Source of the DNA: an uncultured Clostridium sp.
GTDB lineage: Bacteria; Bacillota; Clostridia; TANB77; CAG-508
Assembly (NCBI GenBank): GCA_947384775.1
Contig: CANDIF010000006.1
Span: 1 to 62,193 of the forward strand
Length of the DNA: 62,193 bases
Direction: 5' to 3'
In this document: positions 54,320 to 62,193 of the stretch, in pieces
Numbering within the stretch: position 1 is the stretch's first letter
How the letters are laid out: every line of letters begins with the position of its first letter
Position numbers and translations under genes: made by a program
The notes under the pieces: generated by a model
The model's database searches: none
Seen by the model: only the letters and a program-made list of their open reading frames with translations
Told to the model about the DNA's origin: nothing

Positions 54320-54643
54320 CTATTTCCTCCTTGTTTTCATATCTTTTTCCCATTCATTAATTTCTGGATAGTATGCTGTTACTATATATAATCTATCTCC
54401 ACTAATTCCGCATACTATATGTATTAATTTATTTTTCATAGTTGTTCCAAGTATTAAGCAACTTGGATATGGATAGTCGTCATAATAATATTCTATTATT
54501 TCTCCATTCTCTATTGCATATTTTATCTCTGATATTAAAATATTTCTTTGATTTAATCGATTTAAACAATGCTTTGTCCAGTATATTTTTCTTTCTTCAA
54601 TACATTTCCTTATATTTTTAATGTTTAATAAATCATTATTCAA
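54320..54643 (-). CDS. DUF4258 toxin-like protein
   Basis: A 107-residue protein. The 'YWTKHCLNRLNQRNILISEI' and 'IIEYYYDDYPYPSCLILGTT' segments plus 'DRLYIVTAYYPEINEWEKDM' match DUF4258, toxins of the RelE-like fold that often pair with YgiT-type antitoxins. Activity unknown, presumably mRNA cleavage. Forms a two-gene unit with the antitoxin. Confidence 0.85.
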   Translation of the reverse strand: MNNDLLNIKNIRKCIEERKIYWTKHCLNRLNQRNILISEIKYAIENGEIIEYYYDDYPYPSCLILGTTMKNKLIHIVCGISGDRLYIVTAYYPEINEWEKDMKTRRK

Positions 54644-55001
54644 ATTATTTCCTCCTTTATTTTAGCACAAACACCTCACATTATGCAATCTTTTTACTTT
54701 TTATTATTTTTGGATTTGCTTAGAATCTAAGTTTATTTGAATTAAAAAAACTTTTAGGTAATAGAACTTTACCTTGATATCGTCATATTTTATCATTCTA
54801 TTATAAAATTTTCAACAAAAATCGAACAATAAAATTCAACATTTTTCAACATTTTTAGACTTGTTATTTTTCAATTCAAATATATAAAATTTTATTCTTA
54901 AATAGTATTGAATAAAAAGATAACATATTATATAATGTGTAAATAATAGTTTACTAAAGTAACTTACTCCAATTATTAGCCAAAAGGGAGTGAATAAAGT
55001 A
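54644..55001. other. Intergenic region between the toxin-antitoxin pair and the second flippase
   Basis: About 360 AT-rich bases between divergent transcripts. It contains a short direct repeat (CAACATTTTTCAACATTTTT) and presumably the promoters of both flanks. I see no gene, RNA or repeat family member here. Confidence 0.6.
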
Positions 55002-56618
55002 ATGGCAAAAAAGAAAAATCTTAAGATAAAAACTGAACGTTTTATGACTAATGTTATCGTTGTAATGATTTCTCAAATACTTATCAAATTAGTCGGTTTA
55101 GTATATAAAATATATTTAACAAATAAAGAAGGTTTCGGAGATGCTGGTAATGCAATTTACGGCAGTGGTTATCAAATTTATGCATTGCTTTTATTAATTT
55201 CTTCTATTGGAATTCCAAGTGCAATTGCAAAACTAGTTTCTGAAAAAGTTGCAAAAGATGATTATAAAGGTGCTTATCGAGTTTTTAGAGTTTCATTTTA
55301 CACTGTTGGTATCATAGGATTTATATGTACTTTATTATTATTTTTTGGAGCTCATTATATTGCAAATAATTTAATTTTAATCCCAGAAGCAGAATTAACC
55401 TTAAAATGTCTTGCCCCTTCTGTTGTTATTGTAGCACTTTCTTCAATAATTAGAGGTTATTTTAATGGAAGAAACTCAATGAAGGCAACTGCAAATTCTC
55501 AATCTTTAGAACAGATTTTCAAAACACTTTTCACTATTATAATTGTAGAACTAATTGCCTTTGGTCATGCAAATGATACAACACTTATGGCTGCTGGCGC
55601 CACAATTGCAACAACACTTTCTGTAATATTTAGTTATATATACATTTATATTTTTTATGCAAAAAGAAAAAAAGTTATATATGAAGAAAACTTTGAATAT
55701 AGAAATAATTATAAAGAAGAAAATTTGCTAAAAACAATCAAAACAATTTTAGTTATTGCAATACCTATATCTTTAACTTCTATCATATCATCTATAAATA
55801 AAAGCATAGATTCAGTAACAGTTATTAGAGGTTTAACAGCATTTATGTCACAAACAGAAGCTCAAGCTCAATATGGTATATTAACTGGTAAAGTTGATAC
55901 CTTAGTCAGTATTCCATTATCTCTCAACACAGCAATAGCAGTTGCTATTTTACCTTACCTTTCTTATGCTTATGAACGAAGAGATGCAAAAGGTATTCAA
56001 AAAAATTTGCATATGGCATTACTCGCAACAGTTCTAATAGCTCTTCCATGTGCTTTTGGTATGGCATTATATGCAAAACCTATATTAGATTTAGTATTTC
56101 CAAATGCTAATGCTGGTTCACATATATTATCTGCAATATCGCCACTTATAATCTTTTCTGTATTAACCCAAACAATAAACAGTGCTTTGCAGGGCTTGGG
56201 AGATTACAAAACTCCAGTAATTGCTTTAATTATTGGTGCTATAGTTAAAACTATAATGAATATTGTTTTAATACCTATTCCATCTATTGGAATATATGGT
56301 GCTGTTATTAGCTCTATTGCCTGTCAATTTATAGCATTCTTGCTAGGATATATTGCACTAAAGAAATTAACTAACTTAAAACTAAATGTTTACAAAGTTG
56401 TAGTTAGACCAATATTCTCTGTTATATTAATGAGTATTGCATCCTATATTTGTTACTGCATTTTAAAAGCTATTATTTCAGCTAAAATCGCTTTACTTGT
56501 TGCTATAGGTGTTGCAGTTTTAGTTTATGGATTCCTTATTCTTAACTTACATGTCTTTACCAAAAAAGAATTATCACAATTACCACTTGGTGATAAATTA
56601 GTTAAATTTATGAGATAA
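55002..56618 (+). CDS. SpoVB/Wzx-type polysaccharide flippase (second copy)
   Basis: A 538-residue membrane protein with about 14 helices, of the MOP family. ATG 55002 (MAKKKNLKIKTERF) follows AAAGGGAG with longer than usual spacing. Shares 'LVGLVYKIYLTNKEGFGDAG' and other blocks with the 15842 gene. It lies beside the polysaccharide cluster, suggesting it flips the lipid-linked repeat units made there, or cell-wall precursors in sporulation. Confidence 0.88.
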   Translation: MAKKKNLKIKTERFMTNVIVVMISQILIKLVGLVYKIYLTNKEGFGDAGNAIYGSGYQIYALLLLISSIGIPSAIAKLVSEKVAKDDYKGAYRVFRVSFYTVGIIGFICTLLLFFGAHYIANNLILIPEAELTLKCLAPSVVIVALSSIIRGYFNGRNSMKATANSQSLEQIFKTLFTIIIVELIAFGHANDTTLMAAGATIATTLSVIFSYIYIYIFYAKRKKVIYEENFEYRNNYKEENLLKTIKTILVIAIPISLTSIISSINKSIDSVTVIRGLTAFMSQTEAQAQYGILTGKVDTLVSIPLSLNTAIAVAILPYLSYAYERRDAKGIQKNLHMALLATVLIALPCAFGMALYAKPILDLVFPNANAGSHILSAISPLIIFSVLTQTINSALQGLGDYKTPVIALIIGAIVKTIMNIVLIPIPSIGIYGAVISSIACQFIAFLLGYIALKKLTNLKLNVYKVVVRPIFSVILMSIASYICYCILKAIISAKIALLVAIGVAVLVYGFLILNLHVFTKKELSQLPLGDKLVKFMR

Positions 56619-56662
56619 AAAACAAGCAATGAAGATAACTCAAATCTTCATTGCTTGTTTTT
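56619..56662. terminator. Bidirectional terminator
   Basis: AAAACAAGCAATGAAGAT and its complement form an 18-bp stem between the flippase and the GT2 gene; the GT2 stop codon lies within it. Confidence 0.85.
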
Positions 56663-57434
56663 TATATTCTTTCGCACCTTGCCACAAATATTTAATTGCT
56701 TGCATTACTGTAAGGTTATCTTTATATTCCTTTCTCTTTCTTATTGCATATTGTAAAATTAATAACTTATACCATGTTTTACTAATCCTATAAAAAACCG
56801 CACCTTCACATTTCATGAAATCCTTGTCCTTCTTAGAATACCATGTGCTATTTTGTTGCAGGGCATCTCCAATTTTTTCATTTACATAGTATATCTTTTT
56901 ACCAGTTCTTAAGCAATCATATAACCATATGTTTTCTTCTCCAAATCTATATTTTGAACCTGCTCCAAAGTTTTCTTCAAATGCTACATTTATCCCCTTC
57001 TTCAAAGTAATTTGCATTGATTGTATTCTCATTGTGCTTAGACAATTTACTTTATGTGTTTTTTGATTTTTTATAGGTCTTTCCGGATTTCCACTGTTTA
57101 CATTAAATGCAATTATATCTGCATCTGGATGCTCTTCATATGCTCTTTTTATTATCTCTTCATAATTTTGTACGTATGTAACATCATCATCTGAAATAAC
57201 TCCTATATCACTTTCAAGTTTATCTAATGCTATATTTCTACTTTTACTTAAGCCTTTATCCTTGTATGAAAAAATCCTTATTCTTCCACTTTTTTTTATT
57301 GTTTCTTTAATTGAATTGTCTGTTATTTGGTTTATTACTGTAACATTTCCTGTTATTTTCATTTGCTTTGTAAATTCTTCTATTTGTTTTTCGTTTGTTT
57401 GATTCATTATTGAAAGTAAAATTTCAACGTTCAT
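56640..57434 (-). CDS. GT2-like glycosyltransferase
   Basis: A 264-residue protein with a GT-A fold. Nucleotide-sugar motif 'VISDDDVTYVQNYEEIIKRA' holds an Asp triplet like the DxD of GT2 enzymes, and 'NFGAGSKYRFGEENIWLYDC' suits the acceptor-site ED/EEN motif. N-terminal 'RIFSYKDKGLSKSRNIALDK' is typical. Part of the polysaccharide cluster, 8 bases after the next GT2 gene. Confidence 0.85.
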   Translation of the reverse strand: MNVEILLSIMNQTNEKQIEEFTKQMKITGNVTVINQITDNSIKETIKKSGRIRIFSYKDKGLSKSRNIALDKLESDIGVISDDDVTYVQNYEEIIKRAYEEHPDADIIAFNVNSGNPERPIKNQKTHKVNCLSTMRIQSMQITLKKGINVAFEENFGAGSKYRFGEENIWLYDCLRTGKKIYYVNEKIGDALQQNSTWYSKKDKDFMKCEGAVFYRISKTWYKLLILQYAIRKRKEYKDNLTVMQAIKYLWQGAKEYKKQAMKI

Positions 57435-57441
57435 AAATCAC

Positions 57442-58194
57442 CTACTTTTTTCTTTTTACTATGCTGTTTATTATATAAAATACATAATAATATGCAGCTT
57501 TTATAATATTTAATCCTTCAATTTTTCTATATAGTTTCCATCTATTTTTTGCAGATTTTACCTTGTTGTATCCCCTTGAACCTTTTACTTTTCTGTAATA
57601 TGCTAATGGCTCATTTAATCCATATGCAATATATCCTTTTTTTAAAATTTGCCACCATGTAGCCATATCTTCCAATTCAATATCTGGCATTTTTAATAAA
57701 TCTTTTTTTATTTTCTCCATATCAAACATAGCTGTAATAGTTAATATTCTAGTATTTTTTAAAGCTTCTTTATAATTTAATGTATCTGGAATTTCTACCT
57801 TTTTACTGCACTTTTCTCCTTCATCATCTATATAATAATATGAAGTATATGAAAAAGCACAGTTTTTCTTTTTCATAAAGTTAATTTGTTTTTCCAATTT
57901 ATCTTTTTTCCATAAATCATCTGCATCAAGAAAACACACATATTTCCCTTCACTTACTTCAATTCCAATATTTCTAGCAATAGCTGGTCCAGAATTTTTA
58001 TTTAATTTTATTAGTTTTATTTTATTAGATACATCTTTTTTTATTATTTCTGCACTTTTATCTGTAGAGCAGTCATCAACAAATACAGCCTCCCAATTTC
58101 CATATACTTGCCCTTTTATTGTCTCTATCGTTTGTTTTATGTACTTCTCAGCGTTATATACTGGAATAATAATACTAACTAAATCTTCTACCAC
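57442..58194 (-). CDS. GT2 glycosyltransferase
   Basis: 250 aa, canonical GT2: 'VSIIIPVYNAEKYIKQTIET', 'AVFVDDCSTDKSAEII', 'NSGPAIARNIGIEVSEGKYV' and the DxD motif 'CFLDADDLWKKDKLEKQINF'. It adds a sugar to a lipid-linked intermediate. It starts 7 bases after the O-antigen ligase gene. Confidence 0.93.
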   Translation of the reverse strand: MVEDLVSIIIPVYNAEKYIKQTIETIKGQVYGNWEAVFVDDCSTDKSAEIIKKDVSNKIKLIKLNKNSGPAIARNIGIEVSEGKYVCFLDADDLWKKDKLEKQINFMKKKNCAFSYTSYYYIDDEGEKCSKKVEIPDTLNYKEALKNTRILTITAMFDMEKIKKDLLKMPDIELEDMATWWQILKKGYIAYGLNEPLAYYRKVKGSRGYNKVKSAKNRWKLYRKIEGLNIIKAAYYYVFYIINSIVKRKK

Positions 58195-58200
58195 TTTTAA

Positions 58201-60641
58201 TTATAGCTCCTTTATAACTTTCTGGATTTCATCTTCATAATGCTTTATTTCTCTTTTTTCTTCTTCATAGAATTCCTTAGAATATCTTGTAACTTTGTAA
58301 TCTGTTATATTATTCTCTAATTCTTTCACTATATTGGTTGCATGCTTACTGCTTTCTTTAATATACTGCTGTACCACACTATTTTCTTTCCATTCCTTAA
58401 GTTTATCTATATTATTGTATATTGAATATACACTTTCATTGTAGTTTGAGATTTGAACAGGATATCTATTTTCTCTTTGGTCTAAAATTTCTATAGCTTG
58501 TTTTAATGTTTCTTCTGCTTCTTCTATTCTTCCTTTTTTAAGTTCAAAAAGTGCTGATTTTGTTATTTTATTATATACAAAAATTTTATCATATCCTTTT
58601 TCAGTTTTTACAATTTCTTTATAAATTTCAGCTTGTCTCTTTATATTCTTTTGAATAGGTTCTAAGTATTCTAGCTCGCCTTTTTTTACTTCTAAACTAT
58701 ATGGAGCAAGTTTATTTGCAAGTTCAAAATTATATATTTTCTTTTTATCATCTACTAAATTTTCTGCTATTTTTAAAGTTATATTCCCATAAGAATTTGC
58801 TATGAAAAATAGTATTATTAAAAATGCACTTGTTCTTTGTAAAATCTTTTTTCCTTCTAATTTTTCTTCAGTTTTGTACGAAGATATTATTCCAATTAGC
58901 ACAAATGCTAATAGTTTCACATAGAAAAATGACATATCAAAATCAACTGCACAATGTACAAGTAAAACTCCGAAGTGCACATAACAAAACTATATATTTA
59001 GTATTTCTATTTTGTTTTAATTCTTTAATTGCATATATTGCTATACAAATTATAATTCCTAAAATACTTATAAGTCCGAAATATTCCATTTTCAATTATA
59101 ACTTGTGTATAGAAACAATGAGATTGTGGTGCAACATATGAATAGCTCTGTACTTCACCATGCAAATAGTTCCAAGCATTTCCTCCAGCACCAAATAGAA
59201 AATTATCTTTTGCAATTTTTATTCCATCTAAAATAAAAACTCCTCTTTCCCATGCTCCTTTATTTTTTATATTTATTTGTCTTAATAAATTTACTAATGA
59301 AGTTGGAAAATATTTATATTTTAGGATTATCTCTTCTCCATTAATAGTTAAACTATTTACTTTTAATCCCACATTTTTTTCTGCATTTGTTCTTATAAAT
59401 TTAATTTTTAATCTCTTTGTATCTTCATTTGTTGTAAATTCAAATATTTTTCTATCCTCAAAATTATCAAACTTTTCTAAATGTGCTTCAATTCTTTGGT
59501 CATACATGTTTTCTTCTTCTATTTGAATTTTATAATTATTTGATTTATGCGTTCTTGAAAAAATATCAAATTCTAATCTATATTTTTGCTTTTCCTCTAC
59601 ATCATATATATAATATATTGCTTCATTACTTTCTTTTTCTGATATAAATATTACAAGTGGTTTTGTTTGTTTAAATCCTAAAATCAATAGTACTATTCCA
59701 CTTACTATTAATACACTTGAAGCTGCTAATATGTATTTTATCTTTACTCTTTCTAAATACTTATTTACTTCAGCAATAACTATCCAAAGTAGACCATTTA
59801 TAATTCCTTGTATTGGTATCAGAAGCCATAATATTTTGTAATCTTCTATTGTCCTTAATTTTTCAAATAAAACTATATATACTATAGCTCCTATACCAGT
59901 CGCAATTAAATCTAAAATTGCTTCTTGCTTTTTATTTCTTCCTTTCATATAAATAAGGTAAAGTATGAAAAATACTGCAAAACACAAAATAGTCGCTTTT
60001 GATTTTGTAAGCCCTATACCTACTATATAACAAAATACTACTACCCCAAAAAATATTTTTGGTAATGCTTTCTCTTTATTTAGACTTAATCCTATACTTA
60101 TAAAAGTACTAATTGCTAAAATTATTGCTGTACTGTTTGCATAGCCTAGATTTGCAATCATTCTATCTTCAGTATTAATATAATATGGTATTCCAATATC
60201 ATGCAATTTCTTTATAAACACATTACTTGTAAGATTATCGATTCCAATAATAAACACTACCAAACTAGATAATATGATACCAAATTCAATAAAATTGTAT
60301 TCATTATTAGTATCCAACTTTAATTGTTTTACTAAAAAATATATTGCTGTTACACTAATAGTTTGGTATATGGATAGCACTGTACTTTCTAGACTTATAT
60401 ATGTTCCAAAAATTAATGGAATACATGAAGAGAACATAAAAATAATTACGAATATATCTATTTTATTAGTAATTATTTTTTTATTTTCCTTTTTAGTTTT
60501 CCAAATTACATACAAAATAGCAATAATTGAGATTATAGCATTTATAATCTCAATATTGTTCTTTAGTGGTCCGCCAATAAATATGGCAGATATTATTAAA
60601 ATTACTATTATACAAATGGTTAGTATTTTATTAACTATCAA
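58201..60641 (-). CDS. O-antigen ligase/Wzy-like protein, read through two +1 shifts at CGG
   Basis: Membrane polymerase or ligase of surface polysaccharide. TTG 60641 follows GGGGA just after the preceding gene's stop. Around ten helices and a large outer loop precede 'QSHCFYTQVIIENGIF', the conserved pre-helix segment. CGG at 59076-59078 comes next: skipping C gives 'GLISILGIIICIAIYAIKEL', a perfect transmembrane helix. After 37 codons a second CGG (58970-58972) in 'LLCAL' is skipped to give 'GVLLVHCAVDFDMSF', the conserved HxxVDFDL-like motif of Wzy/WaaL proteins, and the helical C-terminus. Corrected length is 812 aa. Neither reading alone gives both halves of the membrane domain. Confidence 0.87.
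58970..58972 (-). other. CGG +1 frameshift site (O-antigen ligase, site 2)
   Basis: Context GCA-CTT-CGG-AGT. Skipping C gives Ala-Leu-Gly-Val-Leu, leading to HCAVDFDM; the zero frame reaches TGA a few codons later. Confidence 0.86.
59076..59078 (-). other. CGG +1 frameshift site (O-antigen ligase, site 1)
   Basis: Context ATA-TTT-CGG-ACT. Skipping C gives Ile-Phe-Gly-Leu-Ile and a full transmembrane helix. Confidence 0.86.
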
Positions 60642-60642
60642 G

Positions 60643-61302
60643 TTAGTTCCCCATTTCTTGTTTGGTTTGTTGTAAATTTATTACTTTTATTTGTTCAATT
60701 TTTTTGTTTTTTGGAATATGCATTTTTACTGTTTCTAAAAATATGTTTATATCAAATTTCAAACTGCAATTTTCAATATAATATAATTCCATATTTATTC
60801 TCTCATTATAATCTTTGCATTTCTTAGTATTTATTTGCCAATAACCGCTTAATCCTGGCTTTACACTTAAAAATTTACTTTTAAGATTTCCATACTTTTC
60901 TACTTCTTCTTGTATAACAGGACGTGGTCCAATAAAGCTCATATTTCCTTTTACTATATTTAAAAGTTGAGGCAATTCATCTAAATTCCAATTTCTTAAA
61001 ACTCTTCCAATTTTCGTAATTCTTGGATCATTTTTTATTTTATAATTTTCTTTATATTCATTTTGTAATTCTATTGGTAAATCCTCAATTTTATCTGCAC
61101 CATCAACCATAGTTCTAAATTTATATAGATAAAACTTTTTACCATCTTTACCAATACGTTGTTGTTTATAAAAAACATGTCCACCAACAGTTGCCTTTAT
61201 TACAATACCAATTATCATATAAACTGGTATGCAAATTATAAAAGCAACTGTTCCAAATATACTATCTAAAGTTTGTTTTGTTATTTCATATTTTAATTTC
61301 AT
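60643..61302 (-). CDS. Undecaprenyl-phosphate sugar-1-phosphate transferase
   Basis: Initiating enzyme of surface polysaccharide synthesis: moves a sugar-1-phosphate from a nucleotide sugar to undecaprenyl phosphate. 219 aa. An N-terminal helix ('TVAFIICIPVYMIIGIVIKA') is followed by the family motifs 'GHVFYKQQRIGKDGKKFYLY', 'KFRTMVDGADK', 'RNWNLDELPQLLNIVKGNMS', 'FIGPRPVIQEEVEKYG' and 'KPGLSGYWQIN'. Its stop is one base before the ligase start. Confidence 0.94.
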   Translation of the reverse strand: MKLKYEITKQTLDSIFGTVAFIICIPVYMIIGIVIKATVGGHVFYKQQRIGKDGKKFYLYKFRTMVDGADKIEDLPIELQNEYKENYKIKNDPRITKIGRVLRNWNLDELPQLLNIVKGNMSFIGPRPVIQEEVEKYGNLKSKFLSVKPGLSGYWQINTKKCKDYNERINMELYYIENCSLKFDINIFLETVKMHIPKNKKIEQIKVINLQQTKQEMGN

Positions 61303-61326
61303 AATAATCTTTCTTGTTTGACACCT

Positions 61327-62193
61327 TTATCTTGAACTTGTTACTTTTGCTGAAGAACGATAGAAAGGCCCCCACTGATCATTAGTTGCATTGCTCCCAT
61401 AAGGGCAAAATACCCCCTTAGGAAGATATACCGAACCCAAACTAGTACAATATGCAAACGCTTGATTTGACAATGTAACTTTTGCCTCATCTGTAAAAAC
61501 AATATCTTTTAAATTACTACAATATGCAAATGCGAGAAAACCGAATAGATTTCAAAGTAGTTGGAAAAGTTACACTCTCTATCGGGCATCCATGAAATGA
61601 GCATTGTTTTATGTCTACTAGCCCGTTCGTTAAGGGAAATTGATGATAAAGAAGAACAGGCTTCGAAAGGTCCATCATTTACAGTTCCAGCAGCTGATTC
61701 TCGATTTCTACCAATTGTTTCCATACTTGTAGGAAATTCTACATGTGTTAAAGATGAGCATCTATAAAAAGCTTCCTCATATATTTCTTTAACTCCATAT
61801 TCAAATTCAACATTTTCTAACTTTACACATTCTTTGAAAGTCGCCACCTGAATTGTTTCAATAGTTCCTGGGATCTTGATGCTTCTTAAATTTCCACAGT
61901 TTGAAAAAGCACTAGCTCCTAAATTTTTTAAAGATGTTGGCAATTTAATATTTTCAAGAGAATTACAGCTCTCAAATGCGTAACCTTCAATATTCATTAC
62001 ATTGTCCGGAATACTTATACTTGTTAATCCCGTACAGTTCGAAAATGCAGCACTTCCTATGATTGTTACACTATCCGGAATATTTATACTTGTTAATCCT
62101 GTACAGCCTGAAAATGTAGCACTTTCTATACTTGATACACTATTTGGAATATTTATACTTGTTAATCCTGTACAGCCTGAAAATGCAGCACTT
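61327..62193 (-). CDS. BspA-type leucine-rich-repeat protein, read through two +1 shifts at CGG (N-terminus outside window)
   Basis: The C-terminal 288 or so residues of a surface LRR protein (Treponema pallidum/BspA type; units like 'GSAAFSNCTGLTSISIPDNV' with near-identical 66-69-base repeats beyond 61998). In 'SSLSSISLNE' CGG at 61623-61625 occurs; skipping C gives 'GLVDIKQCSFHGCPIESVTF' and another LRR unit. CGG at 61541-61543 interrupts 'TTLKSI'; skipping C gives 'GFLAFAYCSNLKDIVFTDEA', the next LRR unit. Translation then reaches a stop at 61327. Such proteins usually face the outside and bind surfaces or host proteins. Two shifts only 82 bases apart. Confidence 0.83.
61541..61543 (-). 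other. CGG +1 frameshift site (LRR gene, site 2)
   Basis: Context TCT-ATT-CGG-TTT. Skipping C gives Ser-Ile-Gly-Phe-Leu-Ala-Phe, the next LRR unit; the zero frame stops about 11 codons later. Confidence 0.84.
61623..61625 (-). other. CGG +1 frameshift site (LRR gene, site 1)
   Basis: Context AAC-GAA-CGG-GCT. Skipping C gives Asn-Glu-Gly-Leu-Val and continues the LRR pattern. Confidence 0.84.

Noticed and set aside
3350..61625. Explaining the nine frame breaks as sequencing or assembly errors
   Set aside because: Errors would vary in type and phase. All nine are one extra C forming an in-frame CGG directly before a glycine codon, in different sequence contexts, with only one in a C run (3729). 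Read-level proof is still needed.
3350..61625. Explaining the frame breaks as ordinary pseudogenes
   Set aside because: No stops, deletions or other frameshifts accompany them, sequences after the breaks remain conserved, and essential sporulation genes in an intact operon are affected.
3729..61625. CGG reassigned to another single amino acid, as in some bacteria
   Set aside because: A sense reassignment without frame change would leave all nine genes out of frame.
1..62193. CRISPR array or restriction-modification locus
   Set aside because: No regularly spaced repeats with unique spacers and no cas, endonuclease or DNA methyltransferase gene (the methyltransferase present is RsmD).

Overview
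The window is AT-rich DNA from an endospore-forming member of the Clostridia (Firmicutes). Evidence: a complete spoIIIAA-AH operon, spoVG, a SpoIIIE/FtsK translocase, two SpoVB-type flippases, anaerobic class III ribonucleotide reductase (nrdD-nrdG), strong GGAGG ribosome-binding sites with occasional TTG or GTG starts, and hairpin-plus-T terminators. Most genes lie on the minus strand.

Main discovery. Nine times, in six native genes, an otherwise intact reading frame contains one CGG codon exactly where the protein must shift +1 to stay on its conserved sequence. In every case the ribosome would have to skip the C and read the next GGN as glycine, or decode CGGN as one four-base codon. The genes are mtaB (two sites), spoIIIAE, spoIIIAA, a pentapeptide-repeat gene, an O-antigen-ligase-like gene (two sites) and a BspA-type leucine-rich-repeat gene (two sites). 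Reading both strands by eye I found no native gene in which CGG is used in frame as an ordinary arginine codon, although out-of-frame CGG trinucleotides are common. This looks like a systematic recoding rule: CGG unassigned and acting as a +1 frameshift signal, or a quadruplet CGGN codon. It resembles the obligatory AGG/CCC frameshifts described in Perkinsus mitochondria. Two GC-rich, foreign-looking genes (8488-8742 and 31781-32251) do carry in-frame CGG and would be unreadable under such a rule.

Layout. 1-4.7 kb: secreted fibronectin-III-repeat protein (cut by the window), small membrane protein, transglutaminase-like protein, frameshifted mtaB. 4.8-9.2 kb: ftsK/spoIIIE, coiled-coil protein, rsmD, foreign gene 1, spoVG. 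9.3-14.3 kb: spoIIIAA-AH. 14.4-17.4 kb: DUF120 riboflavin-kinase-like gene, DUF1294 protein, HU, SpoVB-like flippase and a 185-bp inverted-repeat element holding a 29-codon ORF. 17.5-24.9 kb: the rimP-nusA-ylxR-infB-rbfA-nrnA-truB translation operon. 25-29 kb: Nudix hydrolase, deoxyribosyltransferase-like protein, nrdG, nrdD. 29-31.6 kb: a Crp/Fnr-family regulator, its decayed duplicate, and three copies of a GTTGC-N4-GCAAC operator that suggest autoregulation and control of nrdDG. 31.7-38.3 kb: foreign gene 2, ABC-F ribosome-protection-like ATPase, mini-ferredoxin plus ferredoxin-thioredoxin-reductase-like pair, mntP, copA-copZ, thioesterase. 38.4-50.6 kb: two paralogous ECF sigma/anti-sigma modules and surface or membrane proteins. 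50.8-54.6 kb: CadC-like repressor with a P1B metal ATPase, mscL, a DUF4258/YgiT toxin-antitoxin pair. 55-62.2 kb: a second flippase and a surface-polysaccharide cluster (two GT2 enzymes, O-antigen ligase, sugar-phosphate transferase), then the LRR protein, cut by the window end.

A dispersed palindromic repeat of about 75-80 bp (five copies, fixed GCTCCA/TGGAGC ends, variable but self-complementary middles) sits in intergenic spaces. Two inverted copies bracket the CadC/metal-ATPase pair.
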